Assembly (NCBI GenBank): GCA_900318545.1
Contig: ONLC01000017.1
Span: forward strand, 1-14,382
Length of the DNA stretch: 14,382 bases
Source: an uncultured Eubacteriales bacterium
GTDB taxonomy: Bacteria > Bacillota > Clostridia > Oscillospirales > Ruminococcaceae
Reading direction: 5' to 3'
Below, in pieces: positions 1 through 6,562 of the stretch (its first letter is position 1; each line of letters begins with the position of its first letter). The position numbers and the translations under genes are program-made. The notes beneath the pieces were generated by a model that was not told the origin of the DNA, searched no databases, and was given only the letters and a program-made list of their open reading frames with translations.

Positions 1-542
1 TGATCCTGATCGTTGCCGTCGTTCACAGCAAACTCAATAAAGCAGATATCGGGCTCATGCACAAGAACATCTCTGTTCAGCCTGAGTATACCCAGCTTTG
101 AGGGCGTACCGCTAAGCCCTGCGTTCACGAACTTGACGTTGTCACCGGTGCCGTATTTCTCGGCAAAATGCTCATATGAAAGCTTTGCATAGCAAAGGTC
201 GGGTCCAGCCGAGATGCCCTCGGTTATAGAGCCTCCAAGATATGCGATAGTTACCTCTTCACCCCTCTGAGCCTTTTCGATCACCCTCTGCATAGGACCT
301 GCGTTGCCGTAGCTGACAAGTGCCTTTTTGAACATAGCCTGCTCCCATTCCTCATCGGTCTCGGGCGGCTTATCCTCATCGGGTGTCAGTATCTGCTCAC
401 CCTGACTGTCCGCATCACCTGCCGCTGCCTTGCTTGAGGACTTCTCCGCCTTTGAGCTCGACTCGCTCTCACCACAGGAGGCAAGCACAGCCACGCTCAT
501 CATAACAGCACAAATCCCTGCCGAAAGTTTCTTAAAATCCAT
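1..542 (-). CDS. SGNH/GDSL-type hydrolase lipoprotein (3' part missing)
   Basis: The gene runs off the window; 180 codons are visible from an ATG preceded by a GGAG Shine-Dalgarno. The N-terminus is a lipoprotein signal: two Lys, a hydrophobic stretch, then a lipobox LASC with the lipidated Cys at residue 23. An acidic and Ser-rich linker (about 24-65) follows, as is usual for surface lipoproteins of Gram-positives. The hydrolase domain begins near residue 95. Block I reads GGSITEG (nucleophile Ser about 105), block II has NAGLSGT (about 140-146) and block III reads EFAVND (Asn about 174). These are the Ser, Gly and Asn of the SGNH fold; the catalytic His would lie beyond the window. Rumen bacteria use such enzymes to remove acetyl or acyl groups from plant polysaccharides, but the substrate here is an inference. 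It probably acts on the outer face of the membrane. Confidence 0.82.
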   Translation of the reverse strand, partial: MDFKKLSAGICAVMMSVAVLASCGESESSSKAEKSSSKAAAGDADSQGEQILTPDEDKPPETDEEWEQAMFKKALVSYGNAGPMQRVIEKAQRGEEVTIAYLGGSITEGISAGPDLCYAKLSYEHFAEKYGTGDNVKFVNAGLSGTPSKLGILRLNRDVLVHEPDICFIEFAVNDGNDQD

Positions 543-557
543 AGTATCACTCCAGTG

Positions 558-592
558 TAAAACAACAGCCCCTCCGTTATCGGAAGGGCTGT
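558..592 (-). terminator. Rho-independent terminator of msmX
   Basis: A 12-position stem (ACAGCCC paired with GGGCTGT, one mismatch, then TCCG/CGGA) closes a TTAT loop. On the minus strand it is followed by TTGTTTTA. It lies 11 bp after the msmX stop and before the lipoprotein start, so it ends the msmX transcript. It may also insulate the lipoprotein gene, for which I see no separate promoter. Confidence 0.75.
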
Positions 593-602
593 AATCGGTT
601 TC

Positions 603-1745
603 TTAGTTAAGTACGGTCTTCTCAGTTTCCTTATCGAAGATATGGATCCTGTTAGGATCGATAGCAACCTGAATATCGTCCTGAGGACGAACATCGGAAC
701 GAGGAGAAACTCTTGCTGTCAGCTGAATTCCCTCGCAGTTGAGGTACAGATAAGTCTCAGCACCCATCATTTCTGTTACTTCTACAGTTGTATTGATAAC
801 ACCTGTTGTAGCCTGAGCCAGGAATGCAGGCTCGTCATGGATACACTCAGGTCTTACACCGAGAACTACTTCCTGATCTACCAGCGGCTCAAGTGCCTCG
901 GGATCAGCCTTGCTCTCAGGTACAACTACCCTATACTTAACGCCTCTTGTGGTCTTTGTGTCCTCAGAGCCGAACTCTACAATGTACTTGCCGTCTTCCT
1001 TGAGAAGCTTAGCATCGATAAAGTTCATCTGAGGTGAACCGATGAATCCTGCAACGAACTGGTTTACAGGGCTCTGATAGAGGTTTGTAGGTGTATCGAT
1101 CTGCTGGATGTAGCCGTCCTTCATAACAACGATTCTATCACCCATGGTCATAGCCTCTGTCTGGTCATGTGTAACGTAGATAAAGGTTGTACCCAGCTTC
1201 TTATGGAGCTTCGAGATCTCGGTTCTCATCTGAGCTCTCAGCTTAGCATCGAGGTTTGAAAGAGGCTCGTCAAGAAGGAATACCTGAGGCTCACGAACGA
1301 TTGCACGTCCGAGTGCAACTCTCTGTCTCTGTCCACCGGAGAGAGCCTTCGGCTTTCTGTCGAGCAGGTGTGCGATATCGAGGATTCTTGCAGCTTCCTC
1401 AACCTTTCTTGCGATCTCGTCCTTAGGCACCTTTCTGAGCTTCAGACCGAATGCCATGTTCTCAAATACTGTCATGTGAGGATACAGAGCGTAGTTCTGG
1501 AAAACCATTGCGATATCTCTGTCCTTAGGTGCGATGTCGTTTACAAGACGGTCACCTATGTAAAGTTCACCCTCGGAGATCTCCTCAAGTCCTGCGATCA
1601 TACGCAGTGTTGTAGACTTTCCGCATCCGGAAGGACCTACGAGAATGATGAACTCCTTGTCCTTGATCTCGATGTTGAAGTCAGATACGGCAATAACGCC
1701 GCCTGCATACTTCTTATAGATTTCTCTTAATGAAACACTTGCCAT
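603..1745 (-). CDS. msmX: ABC transporter ATP-binding protein, MsmX/UgpC type (carbohydrate uptake)
   Basis: This 380-residue protein is the ATPase of CUT1-type sugar importers. It energises permease pairs that take up oligosaccharides delivered by lipoprotein binding proteins. All nucleotide-binding motifs are present: Walker A GPSGCGKST (37-45), Q-loop Gln83, signature LSGGQ (135-139), Walker B FLLDE (156-160) and switch His193. The C-terminal third is the regulatory OB/MOE-type domain with the usual GVRPE motif. Length and motif spacing are normal for the family. The start is the ATG 10 nt after GGGAGG. No permease or binding-protein gene lies beside it and it has its own promoter and terminator. 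That is the pattern of the shared ATPase that serves several importers in Firmicutes such as Bacillus and Streptococcus. Sharing is an inference here, since partner genes are not visible. Confidence 0.95.
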   Translation of the reverse strand: MASVSLREIYKKYAGGVIAVSDFNIEIKDKEFIILVGPSGCGKSTTLRMIAGLEEISEGELYIGDRLVNDIAPKDRDIAMVFQNYALYPHMTVFENMAFGLKLRKVPKDEIARKVEEAARILDIAHLLDRKPKALSGGQRQRVALGRAIVREPQVFLLDEPLSNLDAKLRAQMRTEISKLHKKLGTTFIYVTHDQTEAMTMGDRIVVMKDGYIQQIDTPTNLYQSPVNQFVAGFIGSPQMNFIDAKLLKEDGKYIVEFGSEDTKTTRGVKYRVVVPESKADPEALEPLVDQEVVLGVRPECIHDEPAFLAQATTGVINTTVEVTEMMGAETYLYLNCEGIQLTARVSPRSDVRPQDDIQVAIDPNRIHIFDKETEKTVLN

Positions 1746-1800
1746 TAATAAGAACCTCCCTGTTTGTAATTTTACTAATATCCCAATTAGCTATGTTACT

Positions 1801-1829
1801 ATAATAACAAATTCTTCCCATTCCCGCAA
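1801..1829 (-). promoter_or_regulatory. sigma-A promoter of msmX
   Basis: On the minus strand, TTGCGG (1824-1829) and TATTAT (1801-1806) are separated by exactly 17 nt. Transcription would start near 1794, about 50 nt before the msmX start codon. Nothing else in the 162-bp gap between the pseudouridine synthase and msmX is clearly a feature. I found no convincing terminator for the upstream gene. Confidence 0.7.
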
Positions 1830-1907
1830 GAGTTTTTTTTACTAAACTTTATCATATATCTTTATAAAGATTGACGAAAAATCAACTCTTACTGGTAAAA
1901 ACTGGAA

Positions 1908-2627
1908 TTACAACGTTTTCGATGCCAATAATTTATCAACATCTTTGTGCAGTATCTCCAAACAGCCGCCCGAGGGCAAAGTCGGGTCAAGTTCCATTTC
2001 TCCGATACTTATTCGTTTAAGGAACTCCACCTTATTGCCCAGCTGAGCGAACATTCTTTTTACCTGGTGATATCTCCCCTCAGTCAGGGTCAGAAGGCAC
2101 TCACAGGGGTCATTTTGCGAGCCCTCAAAGCGTGCAGCTCTCCAGCGACCGCCCTCATCGTCATCAAAGCCCTCCGAAAACGTATTCGTGTAGGAGCTCT
2201 CCCAAGGGTCACGAAGCCTTACAAAGTAGGTTTTCTCAACGTGGTGCGAGGGCGAAAGCATTCTGTGGGCAAAATCACCGTCATCGGTTATGAGAACAAA
2301 GCCCTCAGTGTCCTTATCAAGCCTGCCTGCAGGGAAAAGCCCCCTTCTGCGAAGCTCGGGCGGTATCAGCTCAAGCACTGTCTTTGAAAGGCCGTCCCTT
2401 GTGGCACAGACTACGCCCTGCGGCTTGTTCAGCATTATATAAATGTGCTCCCTGTAGATTATCTCCGTGCCGTCAAGAGCCACGCTGTCGGAATGCTCAT
2501 CAATATGCATATCGGAGCGTGCAGCCCTTTTGCCGTTTACCGTCAGCCGCCCTTTAAGGCAGAGCTTTTTAACGTCCCTGCGTGATACATCGGGGAGCTG
2601 TGATGAAATAAATCTGTCAAGTCTCAT
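1908..2627 (-). CDS. rsuA: RsuA-family rRNA pseudouridine synthase
   Basis: The protein (239 residues from this start) isomerises a uridine in rRNA to pseudouridine. An S4 RNA-binding domain occupies about residues 1-50, starting MRLDRFIS, the classic start of the family. The catalytic domain follows, with LNKPQGVVCAT (66-76) and the active-site motif GRLDKDTEG (101-109); the catalytic Asp is about 104. The later GRYHQVKRMF block is the usual RNA-contacting motif of RsuA/RluB proteins. Two starts are possible. A GTG at 2633 overlaps the upstream stop as GTGA. The ATG at 2627 gives the family-typical N-terminus, and I chose it. Neither has a strong SD, so translation is probably coupled to the dockerin gene upstream, whose promoter would drive both. 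Whether the target is 16S or 23S rRNA cannot be told from sequence alone. Confidence 0.9.
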   Translation of the reverse strand: MRLDRFISSQLPDVSRRDVKKLCLKGRLTVNGKRAARSDMHIDEHSDSVALDGTEIIYREHIYIMLNKPQGVVCATRDGLSKTVLELIPPELRRRGLFPAGRLDKDTEGFVLITDDGDFAHRMLSPSHHVEKTYFVRLRDPWESSYTNTFSEGFDDDEGGRWRAARFEGSQNDPCECLLTLTEGRYHQVKRMFAQLGNKVEFLKRISIGEMELDPTLPSGGCLEILHKDVDKLLASKTL

Positions 2628-2629
2628 AG

Positions 2630-4156
2630 TCACCAGAGCTTCTTTATGTTCAGCATATGTCTTTTCATAGCTGTAAGGTCTTTAAGGTCTAAAACGCCGT
2701 CACTGTTTACGTCCATTACGTTAAAGTCATCACCTGTGAGCTTCACAAGGTTTATCATCGCCTTTTTGAGCACGCTCAGGTCGTCTATTCCGATAACTCC
2801 GTCGCCGTTATAGTCGCCCTTCTTTCTGCCCGAGGCGCCCTTGCAGTCAAAGTCAAGGGTATATACGACATTGCCTTTATATCCCCCGAAAATCGGCATC
2901 AGCGCCCATACCTCTGCCTGCTTGCCGTTGAAATATACCTTTGTGTCCTCGGTAAAGGTGTAGCCCGTAAGGGGCGAAAGCACCAGCCTTGCATTGTAGG
3001 TCTTGCCTGCCTCAAAGGTATCGGCAAGTAAATTGTTTTCCGTCCATTGTACCAATGTGACCTTTGCCTCACCCTTTGTAACTGTCGCCGTGTTGTTCGG
3101 GGCTTGCCCTGCAACAGGCTCGGTGAGGGTCAGGTCAACTCTGTCGATCGGCGACTTTGGCGTAAATTTATATTCAAGATAATACTGTTTCAAAGCGCTC
3201 AAATTTATCATTCTTGCATCTGTGCCGTTTACAGATGATGAATAATCGCCATTGTCAAATGCAACGCCCTGATCCATATAGCAGCCGTCTTTAAGGTATA
3301 TCATGACTTGCAGCCTGTACTCTGTGTCCTTCTTAAACACATCATTGTCAAACATCTGAAAATACCCCGATGAATCCGGGTCTTCTTCGCCCCATTGTAA
3401 GGTATACATCCTTACATATTCGGAAGAATTCTCCGAACCATCATTTATAACTATCTTTGCATCGGTTATATCGGCAGGTGTCTGCCCCACCATCGGCAGA
3501 TCGACAGTCACGCTGGTTTTGCTGACATATTTGTTTTGGCTTTCATATTCAAAGGATATCTCTTCGCTCCAGCCCATTCTGCGTGTATAGCCTTCACTGA
3601 GGTCGGCGGCAACATTTACTCTGTAGGTGCCTGTCGGTCGGTTTTGATCTGCCATTTTCTCAAGCAGGTTTACACTTGTAACGCCCTTTTCGACCGAAAA
3701 GCCGCCTGCGCCGCCCGGATAGAAGATGTTTACATGGTATTCCTCATAATCCCCCTTAAAAGCGTCCCATTCAAGCTTTGTCAGGTCAGCAGAGAGCTTT
3801 ACGCCCGTTATCTCGGCGGTATCGCTCCAATAATCAAGATAGCTTTCGGCAATGGTTTTGCCGCTGCTGTTTCTTGCATATATCTTAAAGGAATAAAGAT
3901 AGCCCTTGTATGTAAAATGGTCTGCTATCTTGAACTCGGGCTTTGTTGTGGTAAAGCTGCCCGACTGCTTATTTGATTCAAACGTAACAAAGTAATCCTT
4001 AGCACCCGATACCTCGTCCCAATCATAATAGCCCATATAAAAGCTGCCGCTGAACTTATCAGCCGCCCCTGCCTTTATCACCACCTGCGGCAGATATGCA
4101 AACAGGGTAAACATAAGCGTAAGTGCGCACAAAAGCGAACAAAAACGTTTTCTCAT
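2630..4156 (-). CDS. Secreted dockerin-containing protein with Fn3-like and repeated beta-domains
   Basis: This is a 508-residue exported protein. The signal peptide is clear (MRKRF, hydrophobic core to about residue 23, likely cleavage after AGA at 31). Residues 35-205 look like two fibronectin III-like modules (Trp and Tyr at the expected strand positions, SGAKDYFV, LEWDAF). Two related segments follow, each opening with a V(D)LxxxxPxxGQxP signature, at about 216-330 and 337-437. They resemble beta-sandwich surface modules of unknown function in Firmicutes. The C-terminus (446-508) is a complete type I dockerin. Its two calcium loops, D448-D459 and D482-D493, both have Asp/Asn at positions 1, 3, 5 and 12. 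The protein should therefore dock onto a cellulosomal scaffoldin. No catalytic domain is visible, so a binding or structural role is likelier than an enzyme. The ATG has AGAGG 7 nt upstream. Confidence 0.88.
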   Translation of the reverse strand: MRKRFCSLLCALTLMFTLFAYLPQVVIKAGAADKFSGSFYMGYYDWDEVSGAKDYFVTFESNKQSGSFTTTKPEFKIADHFTYKGYLYSFKIYARNSSGKTIAESYLDYWSDTAEITGVKLSADLTKLEWDAFKGDYEEYHVNIFYPGGAGGFSVEKGVTSVNLLEKMADQNRPTGTYRVNVAADLSEGYTRRMGWSEEISFEYESQNKYVSKTSVTVDLPMVGQTPADITDAKIVINDGSENSSEYVRMYTLQWGEEDPDSSGYFQMFDNDVFKKDTEYRLQVMIYLKDGCYMDQGVAFDNGDYSSSVNGTDARMINLSALKQYYLEYKFTPKSPIDRVDLTLTEPVAGQAPNNTATVTKGEAKVTLVQWTENNLLADTFEAGKTYNARLVLSPLTGYTFTEDTKVYFNGKQAEVWALMPIFGGYKGNVVYTLDFDCKGASGRKKGDYNGDGVIGIDDLSVLKKAMINLVKLTGDDFNVMDVNSDGVLDLKDLTAMKRHMLNIKKLW

Positions 4157-4200
4157 AATATACCTCTTTTAAAAAAGAAAAAACCAAGCTTTCAATAATT

Positions 4201-4229
4201 ATTCTATAGTAGAACGGCAAATATGTCAA
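4201..4229 (-). promoter_or_regulatory. sigma-A promoter of the dockerin gene
   Basis: On the minus strand, TTGACA (4224-4229, perfect -35) and TAGAAT (4201-4206) are 17 nt apart. Transcription would start near 4194, giving a leader of about 38 nt to the ATG. It presumably also transcribes the overlapping pseudouridine synthase gene. Confidence 0.8.
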
Positions 4230-4290
4230 GTTTTTTAATAAACTTTTATATTTCTCACAAAGCAGAGCCGACATTTTTGTACTAAACGCA

Positions 4291-4321
4291 GATAAAGACC
4301 CCGCAAAGCGAGGTCTTTATC
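4291..4321 (-). terminator. Strong hairpin after the DUF4830 gene, probable terminator
   Basis: A perfect 10-bp stem (GATAAAGACC / GGTCTTTATC) encloses an inner CGC-AAA-GCG stem. A second, smaller hairpin, GTCGGC-AAA-GCCGAC, sits at 4337-4351. Both lie downstream of the DUF4830 gene and upstream of the dockerin promoter. Neither is followed by a good U-tract on the minus strand, so termination is likely but not certain. A role in mRNA 3'-end stability is also possible. Confidence 0.5.
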
Positions 4322-4354
4322 ATTTCACTAAAATCCGTCGGCAAAGCCGACACC

Positions 4355-4403
4355 TTACCTGTTCCCTGTTACCTGTTCCCTGTTACCTGTTACCTGTTCC
4401 CTA
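4355..4403. repeat. Array of seven 7-bp repeats (TTACCTG / TTCCCTG)
   Basis: Seven consecutive heptamers read, on the plus strand: TTACCTG, TTCCCTG, TTACCTG, TTCCCTG, TTACCTG, TTACCTG and TTCCCTA. Only the third base (and the last base of the final unit) varies. The last unit contains the stop codon of the DUF4830 gene read on the minus strand. The strict 7-bp register and the alternation of two unit types suggest slipped-strand or unequal-crossover growth. The array resembles the short tandem heptanucleotide repeats known from cyanobacterial genomes. Confidence 0.85.
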
Positions 4404-4859
4404 CCTGCGAAGTCCCTGCATAAAGCCGCCGAGCTCTACCGAGCAGACATCTCCGCCTATGAGCTTTCCGTCACAGACGATAAGGTTTGCCTTAATGCAG
4501 TCCTTTCCCGAATAGCCCTTGTAGTTCGTTACCGTGTAGGTGTATACGGTCGCTTTTTTGCCCTTGTAGTCCGAAAGATCAAAGCCCTGCTCCTTCTGGA
4601 GCTCGTTATAGGACTTGTATACCTTATTGAACTTCTCGGGGATAGTTATCTCACGGGTGCTTTCGGGCTTTTGGCTGACTTTCCAGCCCATTTCGCTCAG
4701 AAATGCCTGACGCTCCTTTTCGCTCCCGACCTTTGTCTGCGATGCCTTTGCCCTCACTGCCCCGATCACCAGCACCAGTGCCGTCACCGCAAGAGCTATA
4801 ACCGCCAGCAAAAGTGCCGTCTGCTTTACGTTCCTGAGCTTTATTGTTTTTATGTACAT
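4401..4859 (-). CDS. DUF4830-type membrane-anchored protein
   Basis: A 152-residue protein with one N-terminal membrane segment (about residues 13-35). An extracytoplasmic domain follows, as the basic N-terminus (KTIKLRNVK) predicts. The outer domain has features I associate with DUF4830: a FLSEMGW start (about 53-59), IPEKFNKVYKSYNELQ, GFDLSDYKGK, an aromatic strand YTYTVTNY, and a C-terminal GG-V-GGFM block. No catalytic motif is apparent and the family has no established function. The start is the ATG just after AAAGGAGA. I see no convincing promoter in the 200 bp upstream. The C-terminus is defined by the heptamer repeat, which supplies the stop. Confidence 0.75.
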   Translation of the reverse strand: MYIKTIKLRNVKQTALLLAVIALAVTALVLVIGAVRAKASQTKVGSEKERQAFLSEMGWKVSQKPESTREITIPEKFNKVYKSYNELQKEQGFDLSDYKGKKATVYTYTVTNYKGYSGKDCIKANLIVCDGKLIGGDVCSVELGGFMQGLRR

Positions 4860-5084
4860 AGCTGTCTCCTTTCCTGCGGAAAAGCCCTCGCCTGTCCGCT
4901 TTTTAACAGGTATATGCAGCAGGCTTTTCTCTTATTACAGCACAGCCTGTATTTTCTTGTATCCGAGGCAGCCTTGCGGTACTATATACAGTATGGCAAT
5001 TATTTCTCCTTGTGCAAAATAGCTAAATCTCAAAGTGGTATTTAATGTGAATTAACGATTTTGTGCTTTTTCATAAAAATTACT

Positions 5085-5112
5085 TTGACAAATCGAAAAT
5101 ATGTGGTAAAAT
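5085..5112 (+). promoter_or_regulatory. sigma-A promoter of the minD-like/mgsA operon
   Basis: A perfect -35 TTGACA (5085-5090) and -10 TAAAAT (5107-5112) have a 16-nt spacer. Transcription should begin near 5119, leaving an unusually long leader of about 143 nt before the ATG at 5262. The rest of the 402-bp gap between 4860 and 5261 holds only the DUF4830 ribosome binding site and AT-rich DNA, in which I see no gene. Confidence 0.78.
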
Positions 5113-5118
5113 AATAAT

Positions 5119-5261
5119 AGGTAACGTCTGTCGCTGTTATGATTTCGGCAGCGTTAATATGGCTGTACCGCAAGCGCAGGCATTTTTGCGCAGAGGCTTG
5201 GCCGTATCCGCAGTAGTCTGCGGTTTTATTTACTCATGTATTTGAAAGGAGCAATGAGCTT
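5119..5261 (+). promoter_or_regulatory. Structured leader RNA with internal terminator ahead of the minD-like gene
   Basis: The leader can form at least three stems. In the first, CGCTG/CAGCG, flanked by TAACG/CGTTA, lies around 5122-5156 with a TCTGT bulge. The second pairs GCGCA (5174-5178) with TGCGC (5187-5191). The third is a terminator-like hairpin at 5208-5223. An upstream CCGCA (5168-5172) could compete for the TGCGG arm of that hairpin, giving an antiterminator alternative. I could not match it to a named riboswitch class. It could instead be a separate small RNA of about 110 nt that ends at the hairpin. Confidence 0.5.
5208..5231 (+). terminator. Terminator-like hairpin inside the leader (possible attenuator)
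   Basis: A perfect 6-bp stem, CCGCAG-TAGT-CTGCGG, is followed directly by TTTTATTT. It stands 30 nt before the coding region and 10 nt before the ribosome binding site. It should therefore stop a fraction of transcripts from the promoter at 5085-5112 unless antiterminated. Confidence 0.65.
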
Positions 5262-5999
5262 ATGTCAAAAATAATTGCAGTTACTTCGGGTAAGGGCGGA
5301 ACAGGAAAATCATCTATCAGCGCCTGCCTGGGTTATGCTCTTGCTAAGCAGGGTAACAGGACTCTTATAATCGAGCTTGACTTCGGTCTGAGATGTATGG
5401 ACATCATGCTGGGTATGCAGGGTAATATTCCTTACGACCTTGGCGATGTGCTTGAGGGCACCTGTGATGTTTACAAGGCTACAACTACTGTTAAGCTTGC
5501 CTCTAACCTGAGCGTGCTCTGTGCACCGAGCGATCCCTTCGTTCAGCTCAAGGCCGAGGACATTGAGAAGATCACTCAGGAAATGAGAAAGTACTTCGAG
5601 TACATCATCATTGACACCTCTGCAGGTATCAACGGTTCCGTATTCGACATTGTAACCAACTCTGACCTTATCCTTATCGTCACCACACCTGACCCTGTCT
5701 GTGTAAGAGACGGAAGAATGATGTCCGATGAGTTCTACAAGAGAGGAAACCAGAAGCAGAGACTTGTTATCAACAAGGCTAACAAGAGGATCTTCGAGTA
5801 TGACGATATGGACGACTTGGACGCTATAATCGATACTATCGGTGTACAGCTCCTCGGCGTTATCCCTGAGGACAGCGCAATTCCGCTTGCAACAGGTAAG
5901 GGCGCACCGCTTTCGTCGAGCTCAATGGGCTTCCTTGCATTCTCGGCTATTTCGAGAAGAATCAAGGGCGAGCACATTCCGCTTTCCATCAAGGTCTGA
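5262..5999 (+). CDS. MinD/ParA-family P-loop ATPase
   Basis: A 245-residue ATPase of the MinD/ParA superfamily, whose members form ATP-dependent dimers and position cell-division proteins or other cargo. The deviant Walker A GKGGTGKS is at residues 10-17. The switch I segment ELDFGLRCMDIMLG (38-51) follows the MinD pattern. IIIDTSAG (115-122) is the Walker A'/switch II, VTTPDP...VRD (about 140-150) is a MinD hallmark, and GVIPED is near the C-terminus. Two points are unusual. It lacks the amphipathic C-terminal membrane helix of true MinD and ends RIKGEHIPLSIKV. No minC or minE gene is beside it. The SD AAAGGAG lies 10 nt before the ATG, a rather long gap. The leader suggests regulated expression. 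It is followed 36 nt later by mgsA, probably in the same transcript. A MinD orthologue or a specialised paralogue are both possible. Confidence 0.88.
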   Translation: MSKIIAVTSGKGGTGKSSISACLGYALAKQGNRTLIIELDFGLRCMDIMLGMQGNIPYDLGDVLEGTCDVYKATTTVKLASNLSVLCAPSDPFVQLKAEDIEKITQEMRKYFEYIIIDTSAGINGSVFDIVTNSDLILIVTTPDPVCVRDGRMMSDEFYKRGNQKQRLVINKANKRIFEYDDMDDLDAIIDTIGVQLLGVIPEDSAIPLATGKGAPLSSSSMGFLAFSAISRRIKGEHIPLSIKV

Positions 6000-6035
6000 G
6001 ACTTAGAACACTTTAATATATCGGGGGGAATCACT

Positions 6036-6446
6036 TTGAATATAGCACTTATCGCACACGACTCCAAAAAGGAGCTTATGGTTCAGTTTTGCATAGCTTA
6101 CTGCGGAGTTCTGAGCAAACATAATCTTTGCGCTACAGGCACTACCGGAAAGATGGTCGCCGAAGCAACAGGGCTGAGCGTTCAGCGTTATCTGAGCGGT
6201 TCCCAGGGCGGAGACCAGCAGATCTCAGCAAGGATATCCTGCAACGAGATAGACCTGCTTCTCTTTTTCAGAGATCCTATCTCTGCAAAGCCGCACGAGC
6301 CAAACGAGGCTAACCTTATGAGGCTTTGCGATGTTCATAATATTCCTGTTGCTACAAACATAGCTACAGCAGAGGCACTTATTCATGCACTTGAGCGCGG
6401 CGACCTCGACTGGCGTGATATCGTTAATCCTTCTGCACCTATGTAA
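6036..6446 (+). CDS. mgsA: Methylglyoxal synthase
   Basis: A 136-residue cytosolic enzyme that converts dihydroxyacetone phosphate to methylglyoxal and phosphate, a bypass of lower glycolysis that releases phosphate. Family signatures are complete in order: AHD (His8), ATGTTG (33-38, phosphate binding), LSGxxGGDQQ (53-62; Asp60 matches E. coli Asp71), FFRDP (Asp80), PHEPN (His87) and CDVHNIPVATN. Length is typical of the short Gram-positive form. The residue matching E. coli Asp101 is Asn90 here. The start is a TTG about 6 nt after a GGGGGGAA ribosome binding site; no ATG in this frame fits the conserved N-terminus (MNIALIAHD). It ends just before a strong terminator, so it is the last gene of its operon. 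A link to sugar overflow in a polysaccharide degrader is an inference. Confidence 0.93.
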   Translation: MNIALIAHDSKKELMVQFCIAYCGVLSKHNLCATGTTGKMVAEATGLSVQRYLSGSQGGDQQISARISCNEIDLLLFFRDPISAKPHEPNEANLMRLCDVHNIPVATNIATAEALIHALERGDLDWRDIVNPSAPM

Positions 6447-6470
6447 AAGCAAAATATACACTGATTTAAG

Positions 6471-6499
6471 ACACCTCTGTTTATCAGGGGTGTTTTTTT
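6471..6499 (+). terminator. Rho-independent terminator after mgsA
   Basis: ACACC-T-CTG pairs with CAG-G-GGTGT around a short TTTAT loop, followed by seven T. It ends the minD-like/mgsA transcript and separates it from the hisS promoter. Confidence 0.9.
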
Positions 6500-6533
6500 G
6501 CGGTGAGGTCCCTCCTTATTAACATTTATTGTC

Positions 6534-6562
6534 TTGACTAATGAGATAAAATGAGTTATTAT
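6534..6562 (+). promoter_or_regulatory. sigma-A promoter of the hisS operon
   Basis: TTGACT (6534-6539) and TATTAT (6557-6562) have a 17-nt spacer. Start of transcription near 6569 leaves a leader of only about 36 nt. This excludes a T-box riboswitch, which often controls hisS-aspS operons in Firmicutes. It also rules out the upstream in-frame ATG at 6551 as a start. Confidence 0.8.

Noticed and set aside
4355..4403. CRISPR array
   Set aside because: Units are 7 bp with no spacers and no cas genes nearby; it is a plain tandem repeat.
5063..5245. 60-codon plus-strand reading frame ahead of the minD-like gene
   Set aside because: It starts with GTG before the promoter -35 box, has no SD, and runs through the leader stems and the terminator hairpin. 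It is best read as noise over a structured RNA.
5254..5274. Six-codon frame (MSLCQK) overlapping the start of the minD-like gene
   Set aside because: The SD is only 2 nt from its ATG, too close for good initiation. The SD fits the ATG at 5262 better, though with a long gap.
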